NCBI RefSeq assembly: GCF_964253085.1 | Contig: NZ_CAXUQH020000001.1 | Span: 806,001 to 870,000, forward strand | Direction of reading: 5' to 3' | Source: Paenibacillus_E sp964253085 | Lineage (GTDB): Bacteria; Bacillota; Bacilli; Paenibacillales; NBRC-103111 | DNA length: 64,000 nt | In this document: positions 50,817-60,544 of the stretch, in pieces | Layout of the letters: each line of letters opens with the position of its first letter | Position numbering within the stretch: position 1 is the first letter of the stretch | The notes under the pieces: generated by a model | Told to the model about the DNA's origin: nothing | Seen by the model: only the letters and a program-made list of their open reading frames with translations | Database searches by the model: none | Translations under genes and position numbers: made by a program

Positions 50817-51930
50817 CGGATGAAGTCACCTCCTTATCGCTGAGATCAAGAAGATTATGATGCAAGGGGACAAGGAAGACGGAATGTCCAGATGCTTCGA
50901 GTCGTTCGATGCTGCGTGCCATCCCCTCAGAAACAAAGGCGGTCAACAGGATGATATCCAGCGCCTCACCTTCCACCTCGATGCCATAATCGAGAAAATC
51001 TTCACAGGAACGAGCACAAGAGATCGCGAGCTTCGCCATCGTTTGAAAAAGATGCTCCAATTGCCCCCAGCCGCCTTCAGGCGCACAGTACACGGGAGTA
51101 CCTGGTTCATTCAGCAGCCAACCGTTATAGCCAAAACCGACTGGAACACCTCGGCTAACGGCATGTTCGGCTAACGTTGCCGCATAGGAGAGGGCTTTTT
51201 CGACAAGTTCAGGGTCAGTTACGGCATCCCACATTGTTTCGGTGACCTGACTGTTAACGACGATAAGTAATCGGGGATCAGCCGTGAATTCACGGTTGTA
51301 CACCTGAAGCCGCTGGCTGCGCGCCGTTGCTTTCCAATGAATGCTATTCATCGTATCACCATAGCGGTATTCCCTTGCACCGGAAACGAGAAATGGATCA
51401 GGCATGATCCAGCGCTGGACTGTTACATCGCCTTGCCAACGGCTAGACAGAAGCGGAATGTCATCGCGATTTACTAGGCGCGGGTATACTAGAAGCTCTA
51501 CATGTATGCGGTGCGTGGTAGAGGCTGCTTGTAAACCGACGAAATCACCCATCGTTGCAGCAATAGTTTCTAGCTTGTACCAACCGCGTTTCGCAGCATG
51601 CACACCATGGCGCCGCACGATGCGGGTATAGGGCATTAGGCTGAATAGACTGCGATGATTTTGAAAAAGGGAGCCGCTGCTCACTTCCAGATTGTTCATT
51701 TGTGTGAAGTGAAGTCCCGCATGAATCGTTGACTCCAAGCGCAGCCAGGGAATCGGCGCAAGCTTACGATTCACGATGGTTTCAATCATGAGAATGTCAT
51801 CGCCGACATGGCAATGTGTCGTATTAAAGGTTCGTTCAATGCGAAGTCCGCGAAACCCCCAGCGGGCGAAAAACTGAAACTGGAGGAAGAACAGAAGGGC
51901 AGCGATAATGACTATCCAGCTTATGCTCAT
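50797..51930 (-). CDS. DUF58 (VWA-like) domain protein
   Basis: 377-residue protein with one N-terminal membrane helix (about 4-22), a beta-rich region and the DUF58 core REYRYGDTMNSIHWKATARS near residue 200, then a VWA-like fold (LLIVVNSQ). In this widespread cluster the DUF58 protein is thought to be the partner of the MoxR ATPase. The gene begins 7 bp after moxR and overlaps the next gene. Weak ribosome site. Confidence 0.88.
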   Translation of the reverse strand: MSISWIVIIAALLFFLQFQFFARWGFRGLRIERTFNTTHCHVGDDILMIETIVNRKLAPIPWLRLESTIHAGLHFTQMNNLEVSSGSLFQNHRSLFSLMPYTRIVRRHGVHAAKRGWYKLETIAATMGDFVGLQAASTTHRIHVELLVYPRLVNRDDIPLLSSRWQGDVTVQRWIMPDPFLVSGAREYRYGDTMNSIHWKATARSQRLQVYNREFTADPRLLIVVNSQVTETMWDAVTDPELVEKALSYAATLAEHAVSRGVPVGFGYNGWLLNEPGTPVYCAPEGGWGQLEHLFQTMAKLAISCARSCEDFLDYGIEVEGEALDIILLTAFVSEGMARSIERLEASGHSVFLVPLHHNLLDLSDKEVTSSDAQALA

Positions 51931-51937
51931 CCGTCCG

Positions 51938-52894
51938 TTACCCCATTTTCACTTCCGTAGGAACGGGGGTAGCGGCAAGTACGCTCTTCAGCAGCGCAAG
52001 CACCTGCTGATCCTGCTGGCGCGAGCGCGTGCGCAGCAGAACGCGATGCGCCCAGACGGGCGCCACCAGCGCCTTGACGTCGTCCGGCAGCACGTATTCG
52101 CGGCCGCGCAGCGCCGCATACACCTGCGCTGCCTTCATCAAGGCGCGCACGCCGCGCGGGCTGACGCCGAGCGCGGCATCCGCATGCGTGCGCGTCGCTT
52201 CCGCGAGCTGCACGATGTAGTGCAGCAGCTCGTCACTGACGCGCACCTGCGTGAACAGCAGCTGCGCTTCGAGCAGCTCAGCACGGCTCACGACCGGCAG
52301 CAGCTGATCCAGCGGATCTTGCTGCTGGTAGCGCTGCAAGATCAAGACCTGCTCGGCTGCCGTCGGATAGCCGAGGGACAGCTTCATCAGGAAGCGGTCG
52401 AGCTGCGCTTCCGGCAGAGGAAAGGTCCCCTGATTCTCGACAGGGTTCTGCGTGGCAATGACGAGGAACGGCGCTTCCAGCTTGCGCGTTTCCCCGTCGA
52501 TGCTGACCTGGCGCTCCTCCATGCTCTCCAGCAAGCTGGACTGGGTGCGCGGCGTCGCGCGGTTAATCTCATCGGCAAGCACGATGTGAGCGAAAAGAGG
52601 GCCTGGGCGGAATTCGAATTCACCCAGCTTCTGGTTGAAGAAATTGATGCCGCTTACATCGGATGGCAGTAAGTCGGGCGTGAACTGGATGCGCTTCATG
52701 GAGCCGTCCAGGGAGCGGGCTAGTGCTTTGGCCAGCTGGGTTTTACCTGTGCCAGGCACATCTTCGAGCAGAACGTGACCGGATGCGATCAGTGCGATGA
52801 CCAGGAGCTCGACGGTATCATTTTTTCCTATAATAACGTGACCAACGTTTTCTTTGATGCGAGAAGCGATGCGTTCAATAGGTGCGATATTCAA
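51938..52894 (-). CDS. MoxR-family AAA+ ATPase
   Basis: 318-residue ATPase of the MoxR group, which remodels or activates partner proteins with VWA/DUF58 domains. Walker A EDVPGTGKTQLAKALA near residue 40, Walker B VLADEINRATPRTQSSLLE near 105, sensor-1 IATQNPVENQGTFPLPEAQL and the lid domain follow. The start is TTG, 8 nt after AGGAGG. Part of the gene (about 52,000-52,400) is much richer in G+C than its surroundings. It heads a three-gene operon. Confidence 0.93.
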   Translation of the reverse strand: MNIAPIERIASRIKENVGHVIIGKNDTVELLVIALIASGHVLLEDVPGTGKTQLAKALARSLDGSMKRIQFTPDLLPSDVSGINFFNQKLGEFEFRPGPLFAHIVLADEINRATPRTQSSLLESMEERQVSIDGETRKLEAPFLVIATQNPVENQGTFPLPEAQLDRFLMKLSLGYPTAAEQVLILQRYQQQDPLDQLLPVVSRAELLEAQLLFTQVRVSDELLHYIVQLAEATRTHADAALGVSPRGVRALMKAAQVYAALRGREYVLPDDVKALVAPVWAHRVLLRTRSRQQDQQVLALLKSVLAATPVPTEVKMG

Positions 52895-53064
52895 ATGATT
52901 AACCTCCTAAATAATGAATGATACGAATGAAATGACACAACAGAACAATAAGGGTGTTAATGAGATGATGTAAGTGGTGACAAGGTTAGATCATGGTTTA
53001 TTGAGGTGTCAAGATTTACATATGCTTCACGCTTAGTTTAACATCCCATAGGGGATTTTTACCA

Positions 53065-53132
53065 ATGTTTCCTCGGATAGCTATCGGTTCTATTTGTATG
53101 TTTCCTTGGGCAATAATCAATTCTATTTGTAT
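53065..53132. repeat. 33-bp tandem direct repeat
   Basis: Two units with 33-bp period: ATGTTTCCT at 53065 and 53098, and TTCTATTTGTAT at 53088 and 53121. They lie in the 326-bp gap between the divergent moxR and response-regulator genes; no other clear promoter elements were recognised in that gap. Confidence 0.6.
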
Positions 53133-53220
53133 ATTCGATAGGCAGTGAGTACAATGGTGGTGATAATGAGAAAATACGATGAGATTTGCTTCTAAAATGG
53201 GGAGTCCTGGGAGGTCAGGC

Positions 53221-54879
53221 ATGTACAAGCTGCTGTTAGTGGATGACGAAGAGGATGTGCGCGAAGGTGTCGTCCGTGAAATAAATTGGGAAGCGATTGA
53301 CTTTGAAGTCGTCGATAAGGCGGAGAACGGGAAAGAAGCGCTGGAGATGGTCGAGCGTCTGCAGCCGGATGTGGTTGTGACGGATATTCAGATGCCTTTC
53401 ATGAATGGCTTGCAGCTTGCTGAAGCAATTAGAGAGCGCTTTCCCACGATTAAGCTCATCATCCTGACAGGGCATGATGAATTTGAGTACGCCCAACGGG
53501 CGATTAAGCTGCATATTGATGAATATGTGCTAAAGCCATTTTCTGCACAGGAGCTGGTGAATGCTTTACTGAAGGTGAAAGCCCAAGTGCAGGAAGAGGT
53601 TGCGCATCGGGAGGATGTGCAGCTGCTGAAGGAGCATTACCGCAAGAGTATGCCGGTGCTGAAGGAGAATTTCTTAGCGACATTAATGAATCGGAAGCTC
53701 CCCCGGGACGAGGTATTTGAGAAGGCAACGAACTATGGGATTGATCTTAGCGGAAATAGCTATGTGGTAGCCGTTTTGAGCATTGATGGGGTCTTTATTT
53801 CGGAAGAGGATTTGGAGAATCGGGAAGAACTGTCGAAGTCGATATCCTTGAAATATTCGGAGGATCAGGCGTTGAAGTATTTCGCCCTCTTAAATATTAC
53901 CGAAGAAATCGCCAACAAGCGCAGCCTCGGCCTCGTTTTCATGCATGATGATCAGGTTGTATTGTTAGCGGCGAGAGAGATTAGGGACAAGGAAGCGGCG
54001 CTGCAGGAGACGATGAGAGTGCTGGAAGAAATTCGGCAGAGTGTGGAAAAATATTTGAAATTCACCCTAACTGTTGGGGTGGGCGGTGTGATGAAGGACG
54101 TCACGAAGATCAGCTATTCGTATGAAGATGCTGTGCTTTCTCTCGACTATCGACTTATTCTGGGCAGCAATCGCATGATTTACATTGATGATGTGGAGAA
54201 GCGCAGTGTGGATAAGATTCGATTTGACGATGTAAAGGAACATGCGTTGACCCGCTGTATTAAAGTAGGCACGATGCAGGAGATCCGGGAGACGATTGAT
54301 GAGCTGTTTCAGGGCATCGAGGCCGGTGTGTCGGTGAAGGATTATCAGATCTATTTGCTTGAAATTCTTACCTGCATACTGAAAGCGGCTAAGGACTCGA
54401 ACCTGAATGTCGACGAAGTATTTGGCGAGAGTTTCATCCCTTTTACAGAGATTAATAAATTCACTTCCTTGGAGGAAGCGAAGCATTGGTTGGCTGAGCT
54501 TTGCGCGAGCATGATGAGTCATATTGCCACGGATCGTCAATACACGTATAAAAACCTCGTGGAACTGGCGAAAGATTATACGAAGAGCCACTTTCATGAG
54601 GGCGATATCAATATTAATAAGGTGTGTGGGCATCTACACATCAGCGCGGGGTATTTCAGCTCTATTTTCAAAAAAGAAACCAAAATGACCTTCGTCAACT
54701 ATTTGAACCACATTCGGATGGAAGCAGCGAAAGAGCTCTTGCGTTCTACGGATATGAAGCTACTTACAATCGCTGAGAAGGTGGGCTATGCGGATGCTAA
54801 TTATTTCAGCTTCTCATTTCGCAAAAACGTTGGCGTTTCCCCGAAGGAGTATCGTAATAACAGCGCCAAAGGGCTGTAG
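53221..54879 (+). CDS. YesN-type response regulator (receiver + AraC)
   Basis: 552-residue regulator. Receiver: LLVDDEEDVREG, phosphorylated Asp55 in VVVTDIQMPFMNG, Lys in YVLKPFS. A long central region (150-430) is typical of Paenibacillus YesN-like proteins. The C-terminal AraC domain has INKVCGHLHISAGYFSSIFK and LLTIAEKVGYADANYFSFSF with the final SPKEYR. The ATG at 53221 has GGGAGG 6 nt upstream. It forms an operon with the kinase and sugar-binding genes that follow and probably activates the mgl genes. Confidence 0.94.
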   Translation: MYKLLLVDDEEDVREGVVREINWEAIDFEVVDKAENGKEALEMVERLQPDVVVTDIQMPFMNGLQLAEAIRERFPTIKLIILTGHDEFEYAQRAIKLHIDEYVLKPFSAQELVNALLKVKAQVQEEVAHREDVQLLKEHYRKSMPVLKENFLATLMNRKLPRDEVFEKATNYGIDLSGNSYVVAVLSIDGVFISEEDLENREELSKSISLKYSEDQALKYFALLNITEEIANKRSLGLVFMHDDQVVLLAAREIRDKEAALQETMRVLEEIRQSVEKYLKFTLTVGVGGVMKDVTKISYSYEDAVLSLDYRLILGSNRMIYIDDVEKRSVDKIRFDDVKEHALTRCIKVGTMQEIRETIDELFQGIEAGVSVKDYQIYLLEILTCILKAAKDSNLNVDEVFGESFIPFTEINKFTSLEEAKHWLAELCASMMSHIATDRQYTYKNLVELAKDYTKSHFHEGDININKVCGHLHISAGYFSSIFKKETKMTFVNYLNHIRMEAAKELLRSTDMKLLTIAEKVGYADANYFSFSFRKNVGVSPKEYRNNSAKGL

Positions 54880-54901
54880 GAACTAGAAGGGGGAGAATTG
54901 C

Positions 54902-56692
54902 TTGAAACGCAGAGTGAGTACGCTGCTGAAGAATTTATATAACGTAATGCTCGATACGATGCGGGTAAAAAGTATTCAGTTTACGATAACGATGTCATTC
55001 ATTCTTATTACGGTAACGGTCATGCTCATTGTCTCCTTGGTGCTCTATAATAAATTTGCTAAAACAGCGGAGGAGAGCGCCTTTTTGAATACAGCGCAGG
55101 TGATTGAGCAGGTTCAATTCAACCTGGAGCAGTATATCAAGGGGATGTCAGATACGTTCGAAGTCGTGGATGCCAAAATTGCGAGAAGCCGCGGTATTCC
55201 GTCGGACAAGCTGCTCGAACAGCTAGAAACGATTGCCAGTACGCGTGAGGATATTGTGTCTATTCATCTATTTACCGCGGATGGCGGATTGGTCACCGGT
55301 GTGCCAACGACAGAGATGCGCAAAAATACACGGCTGCTCGAGCAGCCGTGGTTTAGGTCTGCCCTCGATAATCCGAACCATCTTACTTTTTCCTTACCAC
55401 ATATCCAAAACCTATTTAAAGATCCCTACAAGTGGGTGGTTTCCATGAGCAAAGGGATCACGATTGAGCAGAATGGGAGCATGGTGGATGCCGTTATTTT
55501 GGTAGATATCAATTTCAAGACGCTGGACGATGTGTTTCGAACCGTTTCGCTTGGAAAGAAGGGTTATGTCTATATCATTGACGATTCTGCAGGCAGCATT
55601 GTGTATCATCCGCAGCAGCAGCTTATTTATATTGGACTGAAGTATGAAAATGTGGAGCAAGCACTTAAATTTTCATATGGCCGATATATGGATGTGAGCG
55701 AGGGCGAGTCGCGGTTAAATGTTGTGCGGACGGTCAATAACATCGGATGGAAAATCATTGGTGTCTCCTATCTCGATGAAATGGTGACGACGCGCAAGGA
55801 AATTTCGACGTTCATGATTTGGCTGTTAGTGATCGTACTGTTATTTATTTTGTTGATTTCCTCGTTCATGTCTGCGCGTATTTCCCAGCCGATTAAACGA
55901 CTGAAGAAGTCGATGGAGATGGTCGAGAAAGGGCATTTCGACACGTATATTCATGTGCGTGGAGCCGATGAGGTCGAGCAGCTGTCGCGGCGCTTCAATC
56001 TGATGGTATCCAGGGTTCGCGAGCTGATGGATCAGAGTATCGAGGAGCAGGAGATTAAGCGGAAGAACGAACTGGAGGTTCTTCAATCGCAGATTAATCC
56101 GCATTTTTTATACAATACACTCAATTCAGTCGTTCGGATGGTTGGCAATGGGAGGACGGAAGAGGTTGTGACGACGATCACATCGCTGTCGAAGTTTTTC
56201 CGGATATCGCTCAGCAAAGGCAAAAATATTATTACGATCGGGGAAGAGATCGAGCATATTCGCAACTATTTGATTATCCAGAAGATGCGTTATAAGGACA
56301 AGTTTGAATATGAGATCCGCGTTTCGGAAGAGGTGCTTCCCTACAAAACGCTCAAGCTGATTCTGCAGCCTTTTGTGGAAAATGCGCTCTATCACGGGAT
56401 CGAGTATATGGTGGATGAAGGATTAATTGAGCTCATTGTGACGATGGATAGGGGGAAGATTCTCTTTGAGATTCGAGATAATGGGGTCGGGATGTCAGAG
56501 GAAACACTGAAGAGCATTATGTCCGGTCAGGTGAAGAGTGAAAAGGGCTCAGGTGTGGGACTACGAAATGTGCATGAGCGGATTCAGCTTTATTTTGGCA
56601 TGGAGTACGGAGTCCATGTTACTAGTGAGCTTGAGGAAGGAACAATCGTCACGATTACGATTCCAGCCTTACTAGATGAGGAAGGGGGTTAG
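54902..56692 (+). CDS. YesM-type sensor histidine kinase
   Basis: 596-residue membrane kinase. Two membrane segments (about 25-47 and 300-322) enclose a 250-residue extracellular sensor resembling a dCache fold (TRKEISTF, DNPNHLTFSLPHIQN). A HAMP domain (SARISQPIKRLKKSMEMVEK) follows, then His_kinase with the phosphorylated His in QINPHFLYNTLNS and an HATPase (LQPFVENALYHGI, GVGLRNVHERIQ). TTG start, GGGGGAG upstream. The next gene, four bases on, encodes a sugar-binding lipoprotein that may be its external sensor. Confidence 0.93.
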   Translation: MKRRVSTLLKNLYNVMLDTMRVKSIQFTITMSFILITVTVMLIVSLVLYNKFAKTAEESAFLNTAQVIEQVQFNLEQYIKGMSDTFEVVDAKIARSRGIPSDKLLEQLETIASTREDIVSIHLFTADGGLVTGVPTTEMRKNTRLLEQPWFRSALDNPNHLTFSLPHIQNLFKDPYKWVVSMSKGITIEQNGSMVDAVILVDINFKTLDDVFRTVSLGKKGYVYIIDDSAGSIVYHPQQQLIYIGLKYENVEQALKFSYGRYMDVSEGESRLNVVRTVNNIGWKIIGVSYLDEMVTTRKEISTFMIWLLVIVLLFILLISSFMSARISQPIKRLKKSMEMVEKGHFDTYIHVRGADEVEQLSRRFNLMVSRVRELMDQSIEEQEIKRKNELEVLQSQINPHFLYNTLNSVVRMVGNGRTEEVVTTITSLSKFFRISLSKGKNIITIGEEIEHIRNYLIIQKMRYKDKFEYEIRVSEEVLPYKTLKLILQPFVENALYHGIEYMVDEGLIELIVTMDRGKILFEIRDNGVGMSEETLKSIMSGQVKSEKGSGVGLRNVHERIQLYFGMEYGVHVTSELEEGTIVTITIPALLDEEGG

Positions 56693-56696
56693 GACG

Positions 56697-57665
56697 ATGA
56701 GAATGAAACCCATGATGATTGCTGTTCTTATCGCTTTGCTTTCGTTGTCTTCTTGCACAGAGCGTGTCGAAACCATGCCTACGGAGCAGAAGAAGCACCT
56801 GGAGGTTGTTCTACGTAGTCAAGAAGGCGACTATTGGAAAACGGTAAAGATGGGAGCAGAGGTCGCGGCGAAGGAGTTCGATGTTGCACTGGACTTCCGA
56901 GCACCAGGCGATGAAGCGGATGTGAAGGGGCAGATTGCCCTCATGGAACAGTCCATTTCTAGTAGTCCAGATGCGATTGTCTTGGCGGCTAATGATTATA
57001 TTGAGCTGTCTGCTGTCGTTGATGAAGCGGATAAGGCGCATATTCCAGTTATTACGATCGACTCTGAGGTCGAGACGAAGCACGTGCAGAGCTTTATCGG
57101 TGCGAATCATTACGAAGCGGGTCAATTAGCAGGGAAACAATTGATAAAGCTGATCGGCAAGAGCGGGCAAATTGCGATCGTGAGCTTTAAGCCAGGAGAG
57201 CGAAATACGGAACTGCGGGAAAAAGGGCTGTTGGACGAAATAGCGAAGTATCCCGAAGTTCAGGTAATCGACAAGGCATACAGTTTAACGGATCGGGAAC
57301 TGGCTGCCCAGCTTACAGATAAAATCATCGACAAGCATCCAGAGTTGGATGGGATTGTAGCCTTGAATGAAATTTCTTCTAGCGGCGTTGCCAGCGCGGT
57401 TCAGAGTCGGAATTTACAAGAGAAGGTGAAAATCATCACGTTTGACAGTACCTCCGAGGAGCTAGAGCTGCTCCAAGAGGGTGTTATTCAAGCAACGATT
57501 ATTCAAAATCCGTTTAGCATCGGTTACTTGGGCGTGAAAAATGCGGTAGATGCCATTGAAGGAAAAACGGTGTCAAAGCGCGTAGAGACTGGGATTAAGG
57601 CGATTGATCTGAGTAATATGTTCTGGTCAGACAATCAAAAATTGCTATTTCCATTTATTAAGTAA
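56697..57665 (+). CDS. Sugar-binding lipoprotein, probable kinase accessory
   Basis: 322-residue periplasmic-binding-protein-like-I (RbsB-type) lipoprotein; the signal peptide ends in LSSC near residue 20. VVLRSQEGDYWKTVKMGAEV opens the fold, DAIVLAANDY and VPVITIDSEV-like IPVITIDSEV line the binding cleft. It lies directly behind the kinase gene and is separate from the MglB-like gene, which has its own leader, so it may present a sugar to the kinase, as XylFII does for LytS in Clostridium. GAAGGGGG site before ATG 56697. Confidence 0.88.
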   Translation: MRMKPMMIAVLIALLSLSSCTERVETMPTEQKKHLEVVLRSQEGDYWKTVKMGAEVAAKEFDVALDFRAPGDEADVKGQIALMEQSISSSPDAIVLAANDYIELSAVVDEADKAHIPVITIDSEVETKHVQSFIGANHYEAGQLAGKQLIKLIGKSGQIAIVSFKPGERNTELREKGLLDEIAKYPEVQVIDKAYSLTDRELAAQLTDKIIDKHPELDGIVALNEISSSGVASAVQSRNLQEKVKIITFDSTSEELELLQEGVIQATIIQNPFSIGYLGVKNAVDAIEGKTVSKRVETGIKAIDLSNMFWSDNQKLLFPFIK

Positions 57666-57782
57666 TAGAAAGTGATGAGAATTTCGATAGAAGACATGAG
57701 GATATTGCATTTGTTTATGCTCTTTGAACCATTATAGTAAGGAATGTAAACAAACAACATACCTTTTAGGGAGGGTCTTATC

Positions 57783-58859
57783 TTGAAAAAATTACTTACA
57801 CTTGCCGTAGCAGGCGCATTAGTGGCAACCGTTGCAGGTTGTGGAAATAAAACAGAAACTCCAGCAGCGTCAACAGCTCCAGCTGCTTCTACAGGTGCAG
57901 CGGCAACGACAGCTCCAGCAGCTGGTAAAAAACCAACAATCGGTGTTGCGATCTATAAATTTGACGATACGTTCATGTCTGGTGTTCGTGCAGCGATCTC
58001 CGATGCAGCGAAAGATAAAGCGACTGTTGATATCGTAGACAGCCAAAACTCCCAACCAACACAAAACGATAAAGTTGACCTTTTCATCACGAAAAAAGTT
58101 AATGCACTTGCGATCAACGCGGTTGACCGTACAGCTGCTGGGGTTATCATCGATAAAGCCAAAACAGCGAACATTCCAGTTGTCTTCTTGAACCGTGAGC
58201 CGCTTGCTGACGACATGAAGAAATGGGATAAAGTTTACTACGTAGGCGCTAAAGCTGAGCAATCCGGAACAATGGAAGGCCAACTATTGGTTGACTACTT
58301 CAAAGCTCACCCAGAAGCTGATAAAAACAAAGACGGTAAAATTCAATACGTTATGCTTAAAGGCGAGCCAGGACACCAAGATGCTGAGCTTCGTACGAAG
58401 TTCTCCATCCAAGCAATTACAGATGCTGGTATGGGTGTAGAAAAAGTAGCAGAAGATACAGCTATGTGGGACCGTGTTAAAGGTCAAGAGAAAATGGCAG
58501 CATTCCTAGCTTCCAGCGAAAGCAAAATCGAAGCTGTTCTTGCGAACAACGATGATATGGCGCTTGGTGCAATCGAAGCTTTGAAAGCAAAAGGCTATTT
58601 CAAAGACAACAAATTCCTTCCAGTTGTTGGTGTAGATGCAACAGCTCCAGCTCTACAAGCACTTAGCGATGGAACGCTTCTTGGAACAGTTCTAAACGAT
58701 GCGAAAAACCAAGGTGCAGCAACAACTAGCGTAGCAGCAGCTCTTGCTAACGGTCTTGTACCAAGCAAAGAAACAACTGGCTATGATGTAACTGATGGTA
58801 AATATGTTTGGATTTCCTACAAAAAAATCACAAAAGCTAACATGAACGAAGCGAAGTAA
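57783..58859 (+). CDS. mglB: Galactose/glucose-binding lipoprotein (MglB-like)
   Basis: 358-residue substrate-binding lipoprotein. Lipobox VAGC near residue 20, then an Ala/Thr-rich linker (APAASTGAAATTAPAAGKK). The MglB fold follows: IGVAIYKFDDTFMSGVR, ALAINAVDR, VFLNREPL, and the calcium site DKNKDGKIQYVMLKGEPGHQ, which is nearly the same as in enterobacterial MglB. TTG start with GGGAGGG 7 nt upstream. It is very rich in optimal codons compared with its neighbours, which fits high expression. No terminator-like structure is seen before the ATPase gene. Confidence 0.93.
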   Translation: MKKLLTLAVAGALVATVAGCGNKTETPAASTAPAASTGAAATTAPAAGKKPTIGVAIYKFDDTFMSGVRAAISDAAKDKATVDIVDSQNSQPTQNDKVDLFITKKVNALAINAVDRTAAGVIIDKAKTANIPVVFLNREPLADDMKKWDKVYYVGAKAEQSGTMEGQLLVDYFKAHPEADKNKDGKIQYVMLKGEPGHQDAELRTKFSIQAITDAGMGVEKVAEDTAMWDRVKGQEKMAAFLASSESKIEAVLANNDDMALGAIEALKAKGYFKDNKFLPVVGVDATAPALQALSDGTLLGTVLNDAKNQGAATTSVAAALANGLVPSKETTGYDVTDGKYVWISYKKITKANMNEAK

Positions 58860-59008
58860 TTGTGAGAATGGGCAAGAGAGGCGATATGTGAGTAGCAATC
58901 GCGCTTTTGCCTTCCTTTTTTGGAAACCCGTGCAAAGATAAAGAGAAATAAGCTTCGAATAAAGGCTTCACTTTGTGGGGATTATCGTGAGCTGTAGGGG
59001 GAGTTACC

Positions 59009-60526
59009 ATGACTGTACATGACTATTTATTGGAAATGAATCAAATCTCCAAAGAGTTCCCCGGCGTCAAAGCGCTGGATAATGTCACCCTCAAAGTTCG
59101 TCCAGGAAGCGTTCATGCGCTGATGGGAGAGAACGGTGCGGGGAAATCGACGCTCATGAAATGCTTGTTCGGCATTTATAAGCCCGATGGTGGAGAAATT
59201 AAGCTTAATGGCGAAGTCGCTTCAATTACGAACTCCAAAGATGCGTTAGCGAATGGTATTTCGATGATTCACCAAGAGCTTCACCCCATTCCACATCGTA
59301 ATGTGATGGAGAACATTTGGTTAGGCAGATTTCCGCTAAAAGGTATCGGACCTTTGAAATTAGTGGACCACAAAAAAATGCGTACAGATACAGAGAGTTT
59401 GTTCAAACAACTCCAAATGGATATTAAGCCGGATACACTGGTTGGTACCTTATCGGTATCCAAAGTGCAATCCATTGAAATTGCCAAGGCTGTTTCTTTC
59501 AATTCGAAAGTCATTGTTATGGATGAGCCGACTTCCTCTCTTACGGGTAACGAAGTTGAGCAGTTGTTTCGCATCATTCGCGATCTGAAGAGCCGCGGTG
59601 TTTCGATCATCTATATTTCACATAAAATGGAAGAGATTTTGGAGATTTCGGACGAAGTAACGATTATGCGTGATGGTACCAAAATTGGTACATGGGCATC
59701 TTCCGAGCTTACCACAGATATGATCATCTCGAAGATGGTCGGACGTGATTTGAAAGAGCGTTTCCCTGAGCGCAGTAATGTGCCAGAAGGCGTATTGATG
59801 AAGGTTGAGGACCTAACTTCGGTTGTTCCGAAATCGTTCAAGAATGTGTCTTTTGAGTTGAAAAAGGGTGAGATTCTCGGTGTTGGCGGCCTTGTTGGGG
59901 CACAACGTACTGAGTTGATTGAATCCTTGTTCGGGATGAGAGGCGTTGCTTCAGGAAGCATCTCTATTCATGGGAAACCTGTGAAGCTGAAATCGCCGAT
60001 GGATGCAATCAAGCAGAAGATAGCGTTGCTGACGGAAGAGCGTCGTGTAACAGGTATTTTCCCAGTGTTATCGGTTTTGGAGAACACGGTCATTGCCAAT
60101 TTGGGACGATACATGAATCCATTAGGCTTCATTCAAGAAGCGAAACGTAAAGCAGAAGTTAAACAAAGCATCGAAATGCTACGCGTGAAAACGCCGAATA
60201 TGCATGCGCTGATTAAGAACTTGTCCGGTGGTAATCAACAAAAGGTTTTGCTGGCCAGATGGCTGTTGACTGAACCTGATGTACTTCTTCTCGATGAACC
60301 GACTCGGGGAATTGACGTAGGAGCGAAATTTGAGATTTACTCCATCATTGCTGACCTTGCGAAGCAGGGGAAAAGTATTATCATGATCTCTTCTGAAATG
60401 CCCGAGCTTCTTGGGATGTCAGACCGAATTATGGTTATGTGTGAGGGACGTCTTACGGGCATTGTAGAAGGAAAAAAAGCAACAGAAGAAGAGATTATGC
60501 GCCTTGCTGCACAGCATATGGCATAA
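59009..60526 (+). CDS. mglA: Sugar ABC transporter ATPase (MglA)
   Basis: 505-residue ATPase with two nucleotide-binding halves, as in MglA/RbsA. First half: Walker A GENGAGKSTL, signature LSVSKVQ (non-LSGGQ, normal for this class), Walker B VIVMDEPTSSL. Second half: degenerate Walker A GGLVGAQRTEL, signature LSGGNQQK and LLLDEPTRGIDVGAK. GGGGGAG precedes the ATG. It energises import of the sugar bound by MglB. Confidence 0.95.
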   Translation: MTVHDYLLEMNQISKEFPGVKALDNVTLKVRPGSVHALMGENGAGKSTLMKCLFGIYKPDGGEIKLNGEVASITNSKDALANGISMIHQELHPIPHRNVMENIWLGRFPLKGIGPLKLVDHKKMRTDTESLFKQLQMDIKPDTLVGTLSVSKVQSIEIAKAVSFNSKVIVMDEPTSSLTGNEVEQLFRIIRDLKSRGVSIIYISHKMEEILEISDEVTIMRDGTKIGTWASSELTTDMIISKMVGRDLKERFPERSNVPEGVLMKVEDLTSVVPKSFKNVSFELKKGEILGVGGLVGAQRTELIESLFGMRGVASGSISIHGKPVKLKSPMDAIKQKIALLTEERRVTGIFPVLSVLENTVIANLGRYMNPLGFIQEAKRKAEVKQSIEMLRVKTPNMHALIKNLSGGNQQKVLLARWLLTEPDVLLLDEPTRGIDVGAKFEIYSIIADLAKQGKSIIMISSEMPELLGMSDRIMVMCEGRLTGIVEGKKATEEEIMRLAAQHMA

Positions 60527-60544
60527 TGGAGGGGGCCTAGAACC

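Noticed and set aside
51908..52672. 254-codon plus-strand frame opposite moxR
   Set aside because: It results from high third-position G+C in moxR; its product is low-complexity Arg/Gln/Leu-rich and matches no family.
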